From Deinococcus sp. JMULE3 (GTDB lineage: Bacteria; Deinococcota; Deinococci; Deinococcales; Deinococcaceae): DNA of 64,000 nucleotides. The notes under the pieces were generated by a model. The model ran no database searches and had not been told where the DNA came from. It worked only from the letters and a program-made list of their open reading frames with translations. This document shows, piece by piece, positions 1-8,664 of the stretch; within the stretch, counting starts at the first letter, position 1, and each line of letters begins with the position of its first letter. The stretch spans positions 65,001 to 129,000 of the forward strand of contig NZ_SGWE01000001.1 of assembly GCF_013337115.1 (NCBI RefSeq). The letters run 5' to 3'. Made by a program: the position numbers and the translations under genes.

Positions 1-745
1 AGGGGCCGTCGCGGCCGGTCACGGTGATCGCCTCGGCGGGCGTGACCGGATTGCCCAGTTCGTCGCGGATGTCGCGGTACAGGTCCCCGTCGCGCCGCAG
101 CTGCCGGGCCGGGCCGGGCAGGAGGTCCACCTCCCCGACCTCCCCGGCGGCGCTTCCAGTGGTCGCCACGACCCGCATGAGGCCTGTGACGCGCCCCGGT
201 GGCAGGAAGGACCACGCGGTCAGGTGCGTGACGGGCACGCGGCGGCGCAGGTTCACGCCGTCCGGGCGGCGGATCAGGATGTCCACCGGGAGGTCCGTGA
301 CGTTGCCCTGGTCGTCCAGTGGGTGCAGGACCAGCGCGGGTGGGCGGCCCTGCGTGACGCGCACGCCGCGCGCCCCGACCTTCAGCGTCAGGGGCGTGAT
401 GGGTGCTCCCGGCTGCAGCCGCAGTTCGCCGCCGAGGCGCTGCCCACCGAACTGCACGCTGAAAGGCGTCAGGCCCGCGCGGGCGTAGGGGGCGTTCAGG
501 CTCAGTTGCCCGCCCTGCGTGGCGCGTCCCTCGGTGTGGACGGCGCCCGCCGGTGTGAAGAGCGTCAGGGTGGCCCGGTCGCCCCGGCGGATGCCGGCGC
601 CGGAGAGGAGGACGGTCACGTCCCGCGCGCTGACGCGGGTGCTCAGCGTGGGAGGCTCGCGGCCCGGCGCGGCGCACGCCGTCAGGCACAGCAGCGCCCC
701 GAGACTCATGGCCGCCCGCAGGTTCCGGATGGCTGCCCTCTTCAC
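1..745 (-). CDS. Secreted lipoprotein, C-terminus outside window
   Basis: An open frame runs from a GTG at 745 to the window edge without a stop. The first 24 residues form a lipoprotein signal: basic start (KRAAIRNLR), a hydrophobic stretch and the lipobox LTAC. The mature part is beta-rich, with Thr, Val and Gly in alternation, and looks like Ig-like or bacterial surface repeats rather than an enzyme. The GTG overlaps the TGA of the upstream membrane protein (GTGA), so the two are translationally coupled and probably work together at the cell envelope. No specific family is recognised. The start could also be the ATG 12 codons further in, but that would leave a very short signal. Confidence 0.72.
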   Translation of the reverse strand, partial: MKRAAIRNLRAAMSLGALLCLTACAAPGREPPTLSTRVSARDVTVLLSGAGIRRGDRATLTLFTPAGAVHTEGRATQGGQLSLNAPYARAGLTPFSVQFGGQRLGGELRLQPGAPITPLTLKVGARGVRVTQGRPPALVLHPLDDQGNVTDLPVDILIRRPDGVNLRRRVPVTHLTAWSFLPPGRVTGLMRVVATTGSAAGEVGEVDLLPGPARQLRRDGDLYRDIRDELGNPVTPAEAITVTGRDGP

Positions 746-3522
746 GGGCGCTCCGGGGCGGGGAGGGTCACGAAGGTCAGGCGGTACTGCCCGCCGCCCG
801 GCAGCGGGAACGTGCCGGGCGGAACGGCGCGGGGCTGCACGGTCGCCAGGTCGGTCAGGGCGGGGGCCGCGACGTCCAGGAGGTCCTCGTGCGGCGGGGG
901 CGTGGCGGGCAGCGTGAACGTCCAGGTCGCGCCGGGCGGCAGTTCCGGTCCGGCGGCGGCGTACACCCAGCTCACGCCGCGCGCGTCGAACAAGGTCAGC
1001 AGCGCCACGGGCGTGGCGACCGCGCGGCTGGACGCGTTGCGGGCCTGGACCTCCACCCGTCCGGCGCGGACGCGGCTGCGACTGACCAGCGGCCGCTCAA
1101 GGTGGCGTCCGGTGACGACCGCGCGGGCACTGACCTCCACGCTCAGGGCTGCCCTGGCGCGCGGATCGTCGAGGTTCACGGTGTCCGGCAGGGGCAGCCG
1201 GACGCGCAGGGGGCTGCGTTCCCCGCTGCGGAGCTTGTGCTGCGCGAGCAGTCCGGCGTTCTCCTCGGCGACGCGTTCACCGTTCACGCGCAGGATGACC
1301 GTGACGGTCAGGTCGGCGGGGCGCGCGTCGGCGCACAGGACCTCGGTGAGGTACCACACGTGGCCCCGCGCGTCCCTCGTCAGGCGGCCCGGCAGCACCT
1401 TCAGCACTGGGCGGTCGAGGACGTCGGCGGGCGCGGTGACGTTCGTGGTGATGCGGCGCGGCGCGCGGTAGAAGGTCACGTCCGGCTGCGGACTGAGGAC
1501 CGGGGGGCGCAGTGTCAGGGCGCTCCCGCCGGCCTCGCTGACCTGCCAGCCACCGCGCCAGAGGGTCAGGTCGAGGCGGCGCGTGGCGAGGCGAACGCCG
1601 AGCGGAGTCCACCAGTGTTCGTTCACCTGGGCGACCGCCTGGCCCGGCCCGGTGCGGGTGATCCTCACCTGCGCCCGGTCGAGGCGGCTGTACGCGCCGC
1701 GCAGTCCGCCGGACGTCGCCAGGGGCAGCGTCGCGAGGTGCCGCTGCGCCGCCCACGCGGGCCGGTACGCCTGTGCGAGCAGCAGCAGTAGACCCGCGCC
1801 GAGCAGCAGCAGCGGCACGCGGATCAGGTCCGCGCTGCGGACCACCGCGCCCGGCAGGTGCGGGTCGGTCCGCCACGCCTGGGCGCCCAGCGGCAGCAGC
1901 AGCAGACTGCCGGCCAGGGCCAGCAGCGGCAGCGTGCCCCACAGCGCGCCGAGAGGAATCGGCAGCGCGGGGCGTGCCAGGCGGGCCGGGACGGGCGGGA
2001 TGTCCTCGCGTTCCCAGACGTTCACGCCGTTCTCCAGGGTGCCGATGTTGTGCCAGCCGTGCGCGTACAGCAGCGGGTCCATGACGTCACTGCGGGCGTA
2101 CACGAACTTCAGGTAGCTGCGTTCCGGGTGCGTGAGCAGTTCCGCCAGTCGCCCCTGACCGGGCACGTCCAGGCGTTCCGGGAGGGCGCCGGCCGCGCCG
2201 GGCGGCGCGAACGGCTGCGGCAGGTCCGGCGGGACGTGCCACAGGCCCGCCGGGGTCGCCGCGCGCGTCTGGGCGCTGAGCAGGCCCAGCTGCGTGCCGA
2301 ACCCCACCGTGAGGTACCGGTAACGCCAGTGTTCGTCCTTCTCGATGAAGTTCAGCAGCGGCGTCAGGTTCAGCGGTGGCCCTTCGAGGACCCGCGTGGC
2401 GTTCAGGGCGCTCATGCTGACCGTCCCGAGAATCACCAGGGTGGCGCTGATCAGCAGCGGCAGCGGTGGGCGGGGCGTGCGCCGCGCGGCGTCCCAGCCG
2501 CTCAGGGCGACCAGCGCCGCCAGGGGCGTGAGCAGCAGCGTGCCCAGCAGGGTCAGGGTCTCGGGCGCGGCGCGCCACGGCACCGGCAGCAGCAGCGAGG
2601 TCAGGGCCGCGAGCAGCAGTACCGTTCCGGTCAGCGCGGCGCGGACGCTGTCCGGCGCGGCCGCCCACCGCACCGCCGCGCGCCGCAGAGGCGGGCCGGG
2701 CGCGTCGTCCCAGGCGGTGCGGGCGGCGCGCAGCAGCGTGGGCATCACCCACGCGACCGACAGCAGCGGCAGGCCCCACGTGAGCCAGATGCTGCGGCCC
2801 TCGCGCAGATCCGGGATGGGCACGCGGGTGGTCGGCCCGACCCACGCGTGGTCCGGTACGGCCAGCAGGATCAGGGCAGCCGGAACGGCGAGGGCCGCCT
2901 GCAGCGCTCGTCGCCGGGGCTGACGCGGCGCCGGGAGGGTCAGCGCCAGGGTGCCCAGCAGCAGCAGCGGCGCGGCGCTGTGCGCGGCGGCCGCCGCGAC
3001 GAGCGGAACGGTCCAGCCGAGCAGGTCACGGGTCCGCGCGCGGCTCACCCAGGCGTGCAGGGTCGGCGCGGCGTTCAGCGCGAGTCCCGCGCCGAGCACG
3101 GCGCCCAGCTGACCGAACACGCTGACGCTGAGCGTCAGGGCGCTGCCCAGCAGCGTCAGGAGCGCCGCGACGCCCGCCCCGCGCGGCCCGGCGCCGACGA
3201 GCAGCGCGAAGCGGTACGTGCCGTACAGCAGCGTGACGACCGCGAGGAACTGCGCGGCGGCGTACCCGCCGTCCAGGCCCAGCTGCCCGCTCAGCGCGGC
3301 GATGAGTTGCGGGAGCAGGGGGGACTCGCCGGTCAGGGGCACGCCGCCGTACCAGCGGTCGTCGAAGGGGTCCAGTGGCGCGCGGGCGTACGCGCTGGCC
3401 AGGAACAGCCACTCGGCGGCCTGCGCGGATTTCAGTCCGGCGCGCGTCAGGACGAGCACGCCGTGGTACGCGCCGGTCAGCAGCAGCGCCAGCAGCAGCA
3501 GTCGGGAAGGGCGGCGGGTCAC
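742..3522 (-). CDS. Large polytopic membrane protein, GT-C glycosyltransferase-like
   Basis: A 926-residue protein starting at GTG. About ten to twelve hydrophobic segments fill residues 5-375 and 520-590, and a soluble, beta-rich domain of about 330 residues forms the C-terminus. The loop after the first membrane segment (DPFDDRWYGGVPLTGESPLL) resembles the first extracytoplasmic loop of GT-C type glycosyltransferases and of the 6-pyruvoyl-tetrahydropterin-synthase-related membrane family, where acidic residues bind a lipid-linked sugar. That assignment is by eye and remains tentative. It overlaps the following lipoprotein gene by 4 bases, so a shared envelope function such as polysaccharide assembly is likely. 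No catalytic residue is proven. Confidence 0.65.
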   Translation of the reverse strand: MTRRPSRLLLLALLLTGAYHGVLVLTRAGLKSAQAAEWLFLASAYARAPLDPFDDRWYGGVPLTGESPLLPQLIAALSGQLGLDGGYAAAQFLAVVTLLYGTYRFALLVGAGPRGAGVAALLTLLGSALTLSVSVFGQLGAVLGAGLALNAAPTLHAWVSRARTRDLLGWTVPLVAAAAAHSAAPLLLLGTLALTLPAPRQPRRRALQAALAVPAALILLAVPDHAWVGPTTRVPIPDLREGRSIWLTWGLPLLSVAWVMPTLLRAARTAWDDAPGPPLRRAAVRWAAAPDSVRAALTGTVLLLAALTSLLLPVPWRAAPETLTLLGTLLLTPLAALVALSGWDAARRTPRPPLPLLISATLVILGTVSMSALNATRVLEGPPLNLTPLLNFIEKDEHWRYRYLTVGFGTQLGLLSAQTRAATPAGLWHVPPDLPQPFAPPGAAGALPERLDVPGQGRLAELLTHPERSYLKFVYARSDVMDPLLYAHGWHNIGTLENGVNVWEREDIPPVPARLARPALPIPLGALWGTLPLLALAGSLLLLPLGAQAWRTDPHLPGAVVRSADLIRVPLLLLGAGLLLLLAQAYRPAWAAQRHLATLPLATSGGLRGAYSRLDRAQVRITRTGPGQAVAQVNEHWWTPLGVRLATRRLDLTLWRGGWQVSEAGGSALTLRPPVLSPQPDVTFYRAPRRITTNVTAPADVLDRPVLKVLPGRLTRDARGHVWYLTEVLCADARPADLTVTVILRVNGERVAEENAGLLAQHKLRSGERSPLRVRLPLPDTVNLDDPRARAALSVEVSARAVVTGRHLERPLVSRSRVRAGRVEVQARNASSRAVATPVALLTLFDARGVSWVYAAAGPELPPGATWTFTLPATPPPHEDLLDVAAPALTDLATVQPRAVPPGTFPLPGGGQYRLTFVTLPAPERP

Positions 3523-3893
3523 GGTCCCCGTCCGGCGCGCCGGGCCAGGTGGGGGCGGCGGGATGGGGGAGACCAGGTCAGGGCACGGGACCGGAGAGGG
3601 GTGGTCATGCCAGACGCGGCCGCGCGGGGGTTCACGGGTTTAGCCTACCGTCCGGGGCGCGCCGGGCGGTGTGGGATACGCCCCCGTCGGGGGCGCGTCC
3701 ACGCAGGTCGAGGTGAGGCAGCGTTCCGGCGCGGGGTGTGCCAGAGTGAACGGGCGTCGCCTCGTTGGACCCGGTTCAGGTGGTGTGTTGAAACTGAGTT
3801 TCCGTTCCGGGTGAACCGTTCTTCCGGTGAGTGATGGCAGGGTGCGGATCGTTGCCTCCGGTGGGCTGGCGTGGCGTCTGACAGGAGTTCCCC
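3523..3893. other. Intergenic region between divergent genes
   Basis: 371 bases separate two divergently transcribed genes and must carry both promoters. The only clear structure is a short hairpin at 3679-3695 (CGCCCCC, GTC loop, GGGGGCG). Bases 3770-3850 are lower in GC than the flanks and could hold the promoter of the downstream cyclase, but no convincing -35/-10 pair was found. No coding potential is evident on either strand. Confidence 0.5.
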
Positions 3894-4982
3894 TTGATCT
3901 CTGCGGTGTTCCCTGATCTCTTCGTGAACCTGTGCGTCCTGGTGACGCTGTCGTTCGTGCTGAGCCTCACGTACCGGGACTGGCCGCCCCCGCCGGGGCG
4001 CGCCCTGCGCTGGGGGCGCCTGCTGTTCACGGCGGGCATGTCGGCGGCGCTGTTCCTGCTCGCCACGCCGCATGCGGGTGGGCGGGTCAGTCTGACGCTG
4101 GTGCCGGTGGTGTTGATGACCCTGCGGCACGGCTGGCGTGGACTGTACGTGGGTGTCCCCGCGACGCTGCTGGCCGGACTGGACGGTGCGTGGGCGTTCG
4201 CCAGTGCGGCGCTGTCCCTGCTGTGCGTGACGGCGTGCACGGTCCGGGCGCGGCACCTGCTGGATCTCAGTGACGTGAGCGGTTCCCTGCAGCGGCACGG
4301 GTGGGTGGCGCTGGTGCTGTTCCTGCCTGCGAGCCTGCCGCAACCGGGCGGGCTGGAGGACTGGGCGCGGGTGTATCCGCTGGCGGTCCTGATGAACGCC
4401 GTGGGGTTCCTGAGTACCGCGACGATGCTCACGTCGCGTGTCGCGTTGATTCAGAGTACGACCCGTTACCGGACTGAGGCGCATCACGACGCGCTGACGG
4501 GACTGGCGAACCGGCGGCAGTTCGAACTGGACTTGCCGTTTACGCAGGTGGGGGACGCGCTGCTGCTGTTCGACCTGGATCACTTCAAGCGGGTGAACGA
4601 CGAGTTCGGGCACCCGGTCGGGGATGAGGTGCTGCGGGTGGTGGCTCAGGCGCTGGCGGCGGAGTTGCGTGGTCGGGACCGGGCGTACCGGTACGGGGGG
4701 GAGGAGTTCGCGGTGATTCTGCGCCGCGTGCCGCCTGCGGAGCTGGAGCGGGTGGCGCGGCGTATGGCGCGGGTGGTGTCGTCGCTGGAGCCGGTGGAGG
4801 TGGCGGGCGTGAGGGGCCCGCGGGTGACGGTGTCGGTGGGTGGGGCGCCGTTCGGGTTGTGGTCGCGCACGCGGACGCTGTGGGACGCGGATGAGGCGCT
4901 GTATCAGGTGAAGAGTGCCGGGCGGGATGGTGTGCGGATCGCGGGTGGGGGGGCGCGGCGGGAGGTGGAGTATCAGGTGTGA
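3894..4982 (+). CDS. Membrane diguanylate cyclase (GGDEF)
   Basis: A 362-residue protein. Residues 1-180 contain five to six membrane helices, and residues about 190-350 form a GGDEF domain that makes c-di-GMP from two GTP. The active-site motif is GGEEF at 268-272. An RGRD sequence at 259-262 sits five residues before it and is a canonical RxxD inhibitory site, so product feedback is expected. The start is TTG: AGGAG at 3883-3887 lies 6 bases upstream and no better start is seen. There is no EAL or periplasmic sensor domain, so the signal would be sensed within the membrane segment. A MITE-like element starts 35 bases after the stop. Confidence 0.93.
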   Translation: MISAVFPDLFVNLCVLVTLSFVLSLTYRDWPPPPGRALRWGRLLFTAGMSAALFLLATPHAGGRVSLTLVPVVLMTLRHGWRGLYVGVPATLLAGLDGAWAFASAALSLLCVTACTVRARHLLDLSDVSGSLQRHGWVALVLFLPASLPQPGGLEDWARVYPLAVLMNAVGFLSTATMLTSRVALIQSTTRYRTEAHHDALTGLANRRQFELDLPFTQVGDALLLFDLDHFKRVNDEFGHPVGDEVLRVVAQALAAELRGRDRAYRYGGEEFAVILRRVPPAELERVARRMARVVSSLEPVEVAGVRGPRVTVSVGGAPFGLWSRTRTLWDADEALYQVKSAGRDGVRIAGGGARREVEYQV

Positions 4983-5016
4983 GGGTGCCTGGAGTCTGGA
5001 GGTGTGGGTATGCTCA

Positions 5017-5389
5017 CCTCATGCGTATCCGATTGCAGATATGAAAGACAATCGGATCTCGCCGTCGCCAGTCTGCATCTGTCCCTGTTGACGTTTCTGC
5101 ATGACCAGCCTGGGGAGCCGGGCCGTGGAGCTCCCGCTCGCGCCCCACCTGCCTGGGCTGTCGCCGAAGCGGAGCGTTGCCTGTCGTGGCGTGTGTGCTG
5201 GTTGATCTGGCTGCTACAGGAACCTTCATCTGACGGCATTGCTGCAGGACTGGTATCTGAACCTGAGCTTTGGCATGAGCCGCGGCGGACTGGGGTTGTC
5301 AGGGAGTGGTCGGGTTCCGGAAAGTCGTGGAATACAGCGAGTACAGGGTATGAATCTGTTTCATATCTGCACACAGGATATAAATGAGG
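5017..5389. mobile_element. MITE-like element with about 30-bp imperfect terminal inverted repeats
   Basis: The left end (5017-5046) and right end (5359-5389) are inverted copies. CCTCAT at 5017-5022 pairs with ATGAGG at 5384-5389, TATCC at 5026-5030 pairs with GGATA at 5376-5380, and TGCAGATATGAAA at 5034-5046 pairs exactly with 5359-5371. Two short mismatched spacers separate these blocks. The 373-bp element has lower GC than its neighbours and no convincing gene, which fits a non-autonomous miniature element. The left end also holds a 9-bp inverted repeat (ATCCGATTG at 5027-5035, CAATCGGAT at 5049-5057). No target-site duplication was identified, and the parent transposase is not in the window. 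Confidence 0.55.
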
Positions 5390-5652
5390 ATGCGGCTGGC
5401 TGTCCCGACCTCTCACCCCCACCGGCCGAACGCCAGCGCCGACGCCACGTCCTCGAAAAAACGGGGGCGCAGAATCGCCAGGAAGGGGTCTCCGATCAGT
5501 TCCGAGGGGGACAGGAGGGGGGCACGCACCGCGGGCCTCTCATGACCGCTCCAGGCGCAATCACTCTCGATTGCCTCTCCGTTTCACACTAATTCCAGTT
5601 AGTGTGAAACACAGTCACGGTTGACCACCTGTTCACCGCAGCCGAGGTCCCG
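5390..5652. other. Gene-free spacer after the MITE-like element
   Basis: No coding sequence is convincing on either strand between the element and the thioredoxin stop. The region contains a G-rich stretch near 5500-5525 and the perfect palindrome described at 5581-5610. It may be further debris from an insertion. Confidence 0.4.
5581..5610. promoter_or_regulatory. Perfect 12-bp inverted repeat, possible operator or terminator
   Basis: GTTTCACACTAA and its exact complement TTAGTGTGAAAC flank a 6-base spacer. It lies 42 bases past the thioredoxin stop on that gene's strand, so it could end that transcript as a hairpin. However, no U-run follows on either strand. The AT-rich arms in a GC-rich genome suit a protein-binding site or the end of a repeat equally well. 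Confidence 0.45.
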
Positions 5653-6069
5653 TCAGTTCGCATCGATCCAGGCCGCCAGCGTCGCCTTCGGCACGGCGCC
5701 CACCTGCCGCCCTGCCAGCTTCCCGCCCCTGAACAGCAGCAGGGTGGGAATGCCCTGCACGGCGTGATCGCCCGGCGCGCGCGGATGCTCGTCCACATTC
5801 ACCTTCACGACCTTCAGCTTCCCGGCGCGTTCACGGGCGAGGTCCTCCAGGATGGGGCCGATCACGCGGCACGGACCGCACCAGGGCGCCCAGAAATCCA
5901 CGAGGACCGGCACGGCCGCCTGCACGTCCCCCGCGAAGGTGGCGTCGGTGCCGCTGATCAGCCAGGGCAGCGCGGCGCCGCAGCGGGCGCACATGGGCAC
6001 CTGTCCGGCGGGAACGGTCGCCACGCGGTTCTTCGCGCCGCACGCGGCGCAGGTCAGCACGTCACTCAT
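5653..6069 (-). CDS. trxC: Thioredoxin 2 with N-terminal zinc ribbon
   Basis: A 138-residue cytoplasmic disulfide reductase. Residues 1-35 carry two CxxC pairs (C7, C10, C27, C30), the zinc-binding ribbon typical of thioredoxin 2. The thioredoxin fold follows, with the active site WCGPC at 63-67 and the cis-Pro segment GIPT. The length matches the TrxC family. TrxC proteins reduce disulfides and are tied to oxidative stress, which would suit Deinococcus. The gene stands alone; its neighbour, the DUF305 gene, is divergent. The canonical region before the cis-Pro is slightly altered ([11 protein letters not shown]). Confidence 0.95.
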   Translation of the reverse strand: MSDVLTCAACGAKNRVATVPAGQVPMCARCGAALPWLISGTDATFAGDVQAAVPVLVDFWAPWCGPCRVIGPILEDLARERAGKLKVVKVNVDEHPRAPGDHAVQGIPTLLLFRGGKLAGRQVGAVPKATLAAWIDAN

Positions 6070-6130
6070 GCTCCGAGTATGCGCGCCGCCCGGCCCAGGC
6101 GCGCTTTACGCAAACTGAACACAGGACCGC

Positions 6131-6136
6131 TAGGGT
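6131..6136 (+). promoter_or_regulatory. -10 box of a leaderless transcript
   Basis: TAGGGT stands 7 bases before the ATG at 6144, the spacing seen in leaderless Deinococcus mRNAs. A TTTACG element further upstream is a possible -35. Confidence 0.5.
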
Positions 6137-6143
6137 GCGCCGC

Positions 6144-6704
6144 ATGAAACGGATGACCCTCCTGCTGGCCGCCGCCCTGTCCATCTCTCCTGCGCTGGCG
6201 CAGACTGGTCACTCCGGTCACGCCATGCCCGGCATGACCGCCCCACAGGGCCCGGACCTGAACGCACTGAGCGGCCAGGCGTTCGACCGGGCGTACCTGA
6301 GCATGATGATCGCGCACCACCAGGGGGCGCTGGACATGGCCCGCGCCGCGCAGCCGCGCCTGAAGGACAGGCAGGTGAAGGCCTGGGCGGCGGCGGTCGT
6401 GAAGGATCAGACGCGCGAGATCACCCTGATGACCGGCTGGCTGAAGGGCCTGGGCAGCGTGGACCCTGCGGCGCGCTCGCACATGCAGGGCATGATGGCG
6501 GGCATGGTCGCCCCGTTGAAGTCGGCGGCAGACGCCGACCGGGCGTTCGTGCAGGGCATGCTGCCGCACCACCAGGGGGCGCTGGAGATGGCGGGTGTGG
6601 CGCTGGCGCGCAGCGGCGACGCGCGGGTGCTGAAGCTCTCGCGGGACATCGTGCGGGCCCAGGCGGACGAGATGTACGCGTTCCGGCTGTGGCTGCGGCG
6701 CTGA
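6144..6704 (+). CDS. DUF305 family periplasmic protein
   Basis: A 186-residue exported protein with a signal peptide ending at ALAQ (about residue 20), followed by a His/Met-rich stretch. The domain repeats the family hallmark HHQGA twice, at H58-H59 and H142-H143, in two four-helix-type halves. DUF305 proteins are predicted metal-binding proteins (ferritin-like), often found near copper genes; their exact reaction is unknown. The ATG at 6144 is preferred over a GTG nine bases upstream because of its spacing from the TAGGGT box. A two-component system follows within 20 bases and may belong to the same response. Confidence 0.88.
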   Translation: MKRMTLLLAAALSISPALAQTGHSGHAMPGMTAPQGPDLNALSGQAFDRAYLSMMIAHHQGALDMARAAQPRLKDRQVKAWAAAVVKDQTREITLMTGWLKGLGSVDPAARSHMQGMMAGMVAPLKSAADADRAFVQGMLPHHQGALEMAGVALARSGDARVLKLSRDIVRAQADEMYAFRLWLRR

Positions 6705-6706
6705 GC

Positions 6707-6712
6707 TACCCT
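6707..6712 (+). promoter_or_regulatory. -10 box for the response regulator
   Basis: TACCCT lies 8 bases before the ATG at 6721 and directly after the DUF305 stop codon, suggesting an own leaderless promoter for the two-component pair. Confidence 0.4.
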
Positions 6713-6720
6713 GGGGCGGT

Positions 6721-7389
6721 ATGGCGCGCGTCCTGATCGTGGATGACGACCCGGCGATCCTGGAGATCCTGGGCGCGTACCTGCGGGCCGACGGGCACGA
6801 CGTGCGCGAGGCCACGACCGGCGTTCAGGCGCGGGCGCTGCTGCCGGAGGTGGACCTCGCGGTGCTGGACTGGATGCTGCCGGGCGTGAGCGGGCTGGAC
6901 GTGGCGCGCGAGCAGCGCCGCGCGCACCCGGACTTCCCGCTGATCCTGCTCAGCGCGCGCGGCGAGGAGGAGGACCGCCTGCGGGGCCTGGACGTCGGCG
7001 CGGACGATTACGTCACCAAGCCGTTCTCGCCGCGTGAGGTCGCCGCGCGCGTGCGGGCGCTGCTGCGGCGCAGTGGCGTGCGGGACGTGGTGGGCGGCGC
7101 GGGCCTGAGCGTGAACGCCCGCACGCGGGAGGTGACGCTCGACGGCGCGCCCCTGACCCTGACGCGACTGGAATTCGAGCTGCTGCTGACCCTGGCCGGT
7201 CACCCCGGCATGGTCTGGACGCGGGAGCGGTTGCTGGACCGGGTGTGGGGCGCGGACGACCCGGTCGTGGAGCGGGTGGTGGACGTTCACCTGGCGGGCC
7301 TGCGGCGCAAGCTGGGTGAGGACGCCGCCCGCCCGCGCTTCATCGAGACGGTGCGCGGCGTCGGGTACCGGTTCCGGGACGGCGCGTGA
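6721..7389 (+). CDS. OmpR/PhoB-type response regulator
   Basis: A 222-residue transcription factor. The receiver domain fills residues 1-118 with the acidic pocket DDD near residue 8, the phospho-acceptor D50 (AVLDWMLPG) and the conserved Lys in YVTKPFSP. A winged-helix trans_reg_C domain follows (about 130-220), ending in the typical VRGVGYRF signature. It overlaps the histidine kinase gene by 4 bases (GTGA), so the two are a cognate pair. The target genes are unknown; the DUF305 gene just upstream is the nearest candidate. Confidence 0.95.
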   Translation: MARVLIVDDDPAILEILGAYLRADGHDVREATTGVQARALLPEVDLAVLDWMLPGVSGLDVAREQRRAHPDFPLILLSARGEEEDRLRGLDVGADDYVTKPFSPREVAARVRALLRRSGVRDVVGGAGLSVNARTREVTLDGAPLTLTRLEFELLLTLAGHPGMVWTRERLLDRVWGADDPVVERVVDVHLAGLRRKLGEDAARPRFIETVRGVGYRFRDGA

Positions 7390-8504
7390 AGCTGTTCCCC
7401 CGGCTGCTGCTGGCGCACCTGCTCGCCGTGCTGGTGGCGCTGGGCGCGCTGCTGCTCGTGGCGGAACTCACGCTGCCGGGCGTGTACCAGCATCACGTGG
7501 ATCAGATGGTGCGGGCCATGGGCGAGCCGGGCCGGGCGCTGCGGCCGGATCTGGAGGCCGGGATGCGCGGGGCGCTGACGGGCGCGCTGCTGCTGGCCCT
7601 GCCGTTCGCGGCGCTCGCGGCGGCGCTGTCGGCGCTGCTCACGTCCCGGCGGGTGGTGCGGTCCGTGGCGCTGCTGGGCCAGGGCAGCCGCGACCTGACG
7701 GGCGGGGCGTACGCGCGGCGGCTGCCGGAGGGCGGGCGGGATGAACTGGCGGATCTGGCGCGGAACTTCAACCGGCTGGCGGCGGCCCTGGAGCGGGTCG
7801 AGCAGGACCGCGTGACGCTCATCGGCGAGGTCGGGCACGAACTGCGCACGCCGCTGGCGGCCCTGCGCGGGTACAGCGAGGCGCTCAGTGACGGGGTGCT
7901 GCCCCCGGCGCAGGTGGCCCCGGCGATCGCGCGTGAGGTGCGCGTGCTCGAGCGGCTGGCGCAGGACCTGAGTCTGGTGTCGCGCGCCGAGGCGGGCCAC
8001 GTGGACCTGCGCCCCGAGGCGGTGCCCGTGCAGGCGCTGCTGGACGCGGCGCGCGAGCGCTTCGCGGACGTGTACGCCGCGCGCGGGGTGACGCTGCGGG
8101 TGGGTGGGTCCGGCGCGTGGGTGCAGGCCGATCCGGAGCGGGCCGGGCAGGTGCTGGCGAACCTGCTGCACAACGCCGCGCGGCACACCCCGCCGGGCGG
8201 GACGGTCACACTGGAGGCGGCCCCGGCGGGCGGGGCGGTGGCCCTGACGGTCCGCGACACGGGCGGCGGGATCGCCCCGGCGCACCTGGAACGGATCTTC
8301 GAGCGCTTCTACCGCGTGGACGAGGCCCGCACGCGAGGCGAGGCAGGCGGCGTGGGCAGCGGCGTGGGCCTGACGGTCGCGCGGGCGCTGGCGCGGCGCA
8401 TGGACGGCGACCTGCGGGCCGAGTCCGGCGCGGGCGGCAGCATGTTCACATTCACGCTCCCGGTCGCCCCGGTGGGCGGGGCAAGACCAGACACGCTAGA
8501 TTGA
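7386..8504 (+). CDS. Membrane sensor histidine kinase (BaeS-like)
   Basis: A 372-residue kinase with two membrane helices (about 7-30 and 62-88) enclosing a short periplasmic loop of about 35 residues, then a HAMP linker. The dimerisation/phospho-acceptor box is GEVGHELRTPL with H151. The ATPase domain has the N box (NLLHNAARHT), G1 (DTGGGI), F box (FERFYR) and G2 (GVGSGVGLT). All catalytic motifs are intact. It starts at GTG overlapping the TGA of the response regulator. The small sensor loop suggests sensing in the membrane or with a partner. Confidence 0.95.
   Translation: MKLFPRLLLAHLLAVLVALGALLLVAELTLPGVYQHHVDQMVRAMGEPGRALRPDLEAGMRGALTGALLLALPFAALAAALSALLTSRRVVRSVALLGQGSRDLTGGAYARRLPEGGRDELADLARNFNRLAAALERVEQDRVTLIGEVGHELRTPLAALRGYSEALSDGVLPPAQVAPAIAREVRVLERLAQDLSLVSRAEAGHVDLRPEAVPVQALLDAARERFADVYAARGVTLRVGGSGAWVQADPERAGQVLANLLHNAARHTPPGGTVTLEAAPAGGAVALTVRDTGGGIAPAHLERIFERFYRVDEARTRGEAGGVGSGVGLTVARALARRMDGDLRAESGAGGSMFTFTLPVAPVGGARPDTLD
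8497..8502 (+). promoter_or_regulatory. -10 box of the kyn operon leader
   Basis: TAGATT sits 7 bases before the ATG of the small ORF at 8510, overlapping the end of the kinase gene. It fits a leaderless start for the tryptophan-catabolic transcript. No good -35 was found. Confidence 0.45.
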
Positions 8505-8509
8505 CGGCC

Positions 8510-8659
8510 ATGCGCCCGCTGCCCGACCCGAACCTCCCCGCCCTGCTGAGGGTGCGGCTGGGACGCGGGCGGGCGGCGGCGAACGAGATCGCCCCGAACC
8601 TGCACGGGTGGTGGTGCGCGAACCTGGGACGCCCCCTGCGCCTCCTCCGGACGGACTGA
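8510..8659 (+). CDS. Putative 49-residue leader peptide with tandem Trp codons
   Basis: A small open frame starts 7 bases after a TAGATT box and ends 60 bases before kynU. Near its end it encodes HGWWCANLG, with two adjacent TGG codons. It is followed by a stem-loop at 8665-8688 and a pyrimidine run. A Trp-rich leader peptide directly before genes that break down tryptophan recalls TnaC of the tryptophanase operon, although the sequence is unrelated. It could instead be an ordinary small protein, or chance in GC-rich DNA. The reading frame and context are seen; the regulatory role is inferred. Confidence 0.5.
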   Translation: MRPLPDPNLPALLRVRLGRGRAAANEIAPNLHGWWCANLGRPLRLLRTD

Positions 8660-8664
8660 TTCCC

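Noticed and set aside
224..1791. Long open frames on the plus strand opposite the membrane protein gene
   Set aside because: They are Arg/Gly/Pro-rich, resemble no protein and mirror the third-position bias of the minus-strand gene; they are antisense shadows common in GC-rich DNA.
1858..3834. A 658-residue plus-strand frame rich in Gln and Arg
   Set aside because: Composition is that of a shadow of the GT-C-like gene; there is no start signal and no family.
5004..5592. Small frames inside and beside the MITE-like element as genes
   Set aside because: They lack Shine-Dalgarno or leaderless signals, conflict with each other and have no recognisable protein features.
8510..8659. The Trp-containing small ORF as a homologue of TnaC or TrpL
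   Set aside because: No sequence similarity supports either name; only the arrangement is comparable, so no gene symbol was given.
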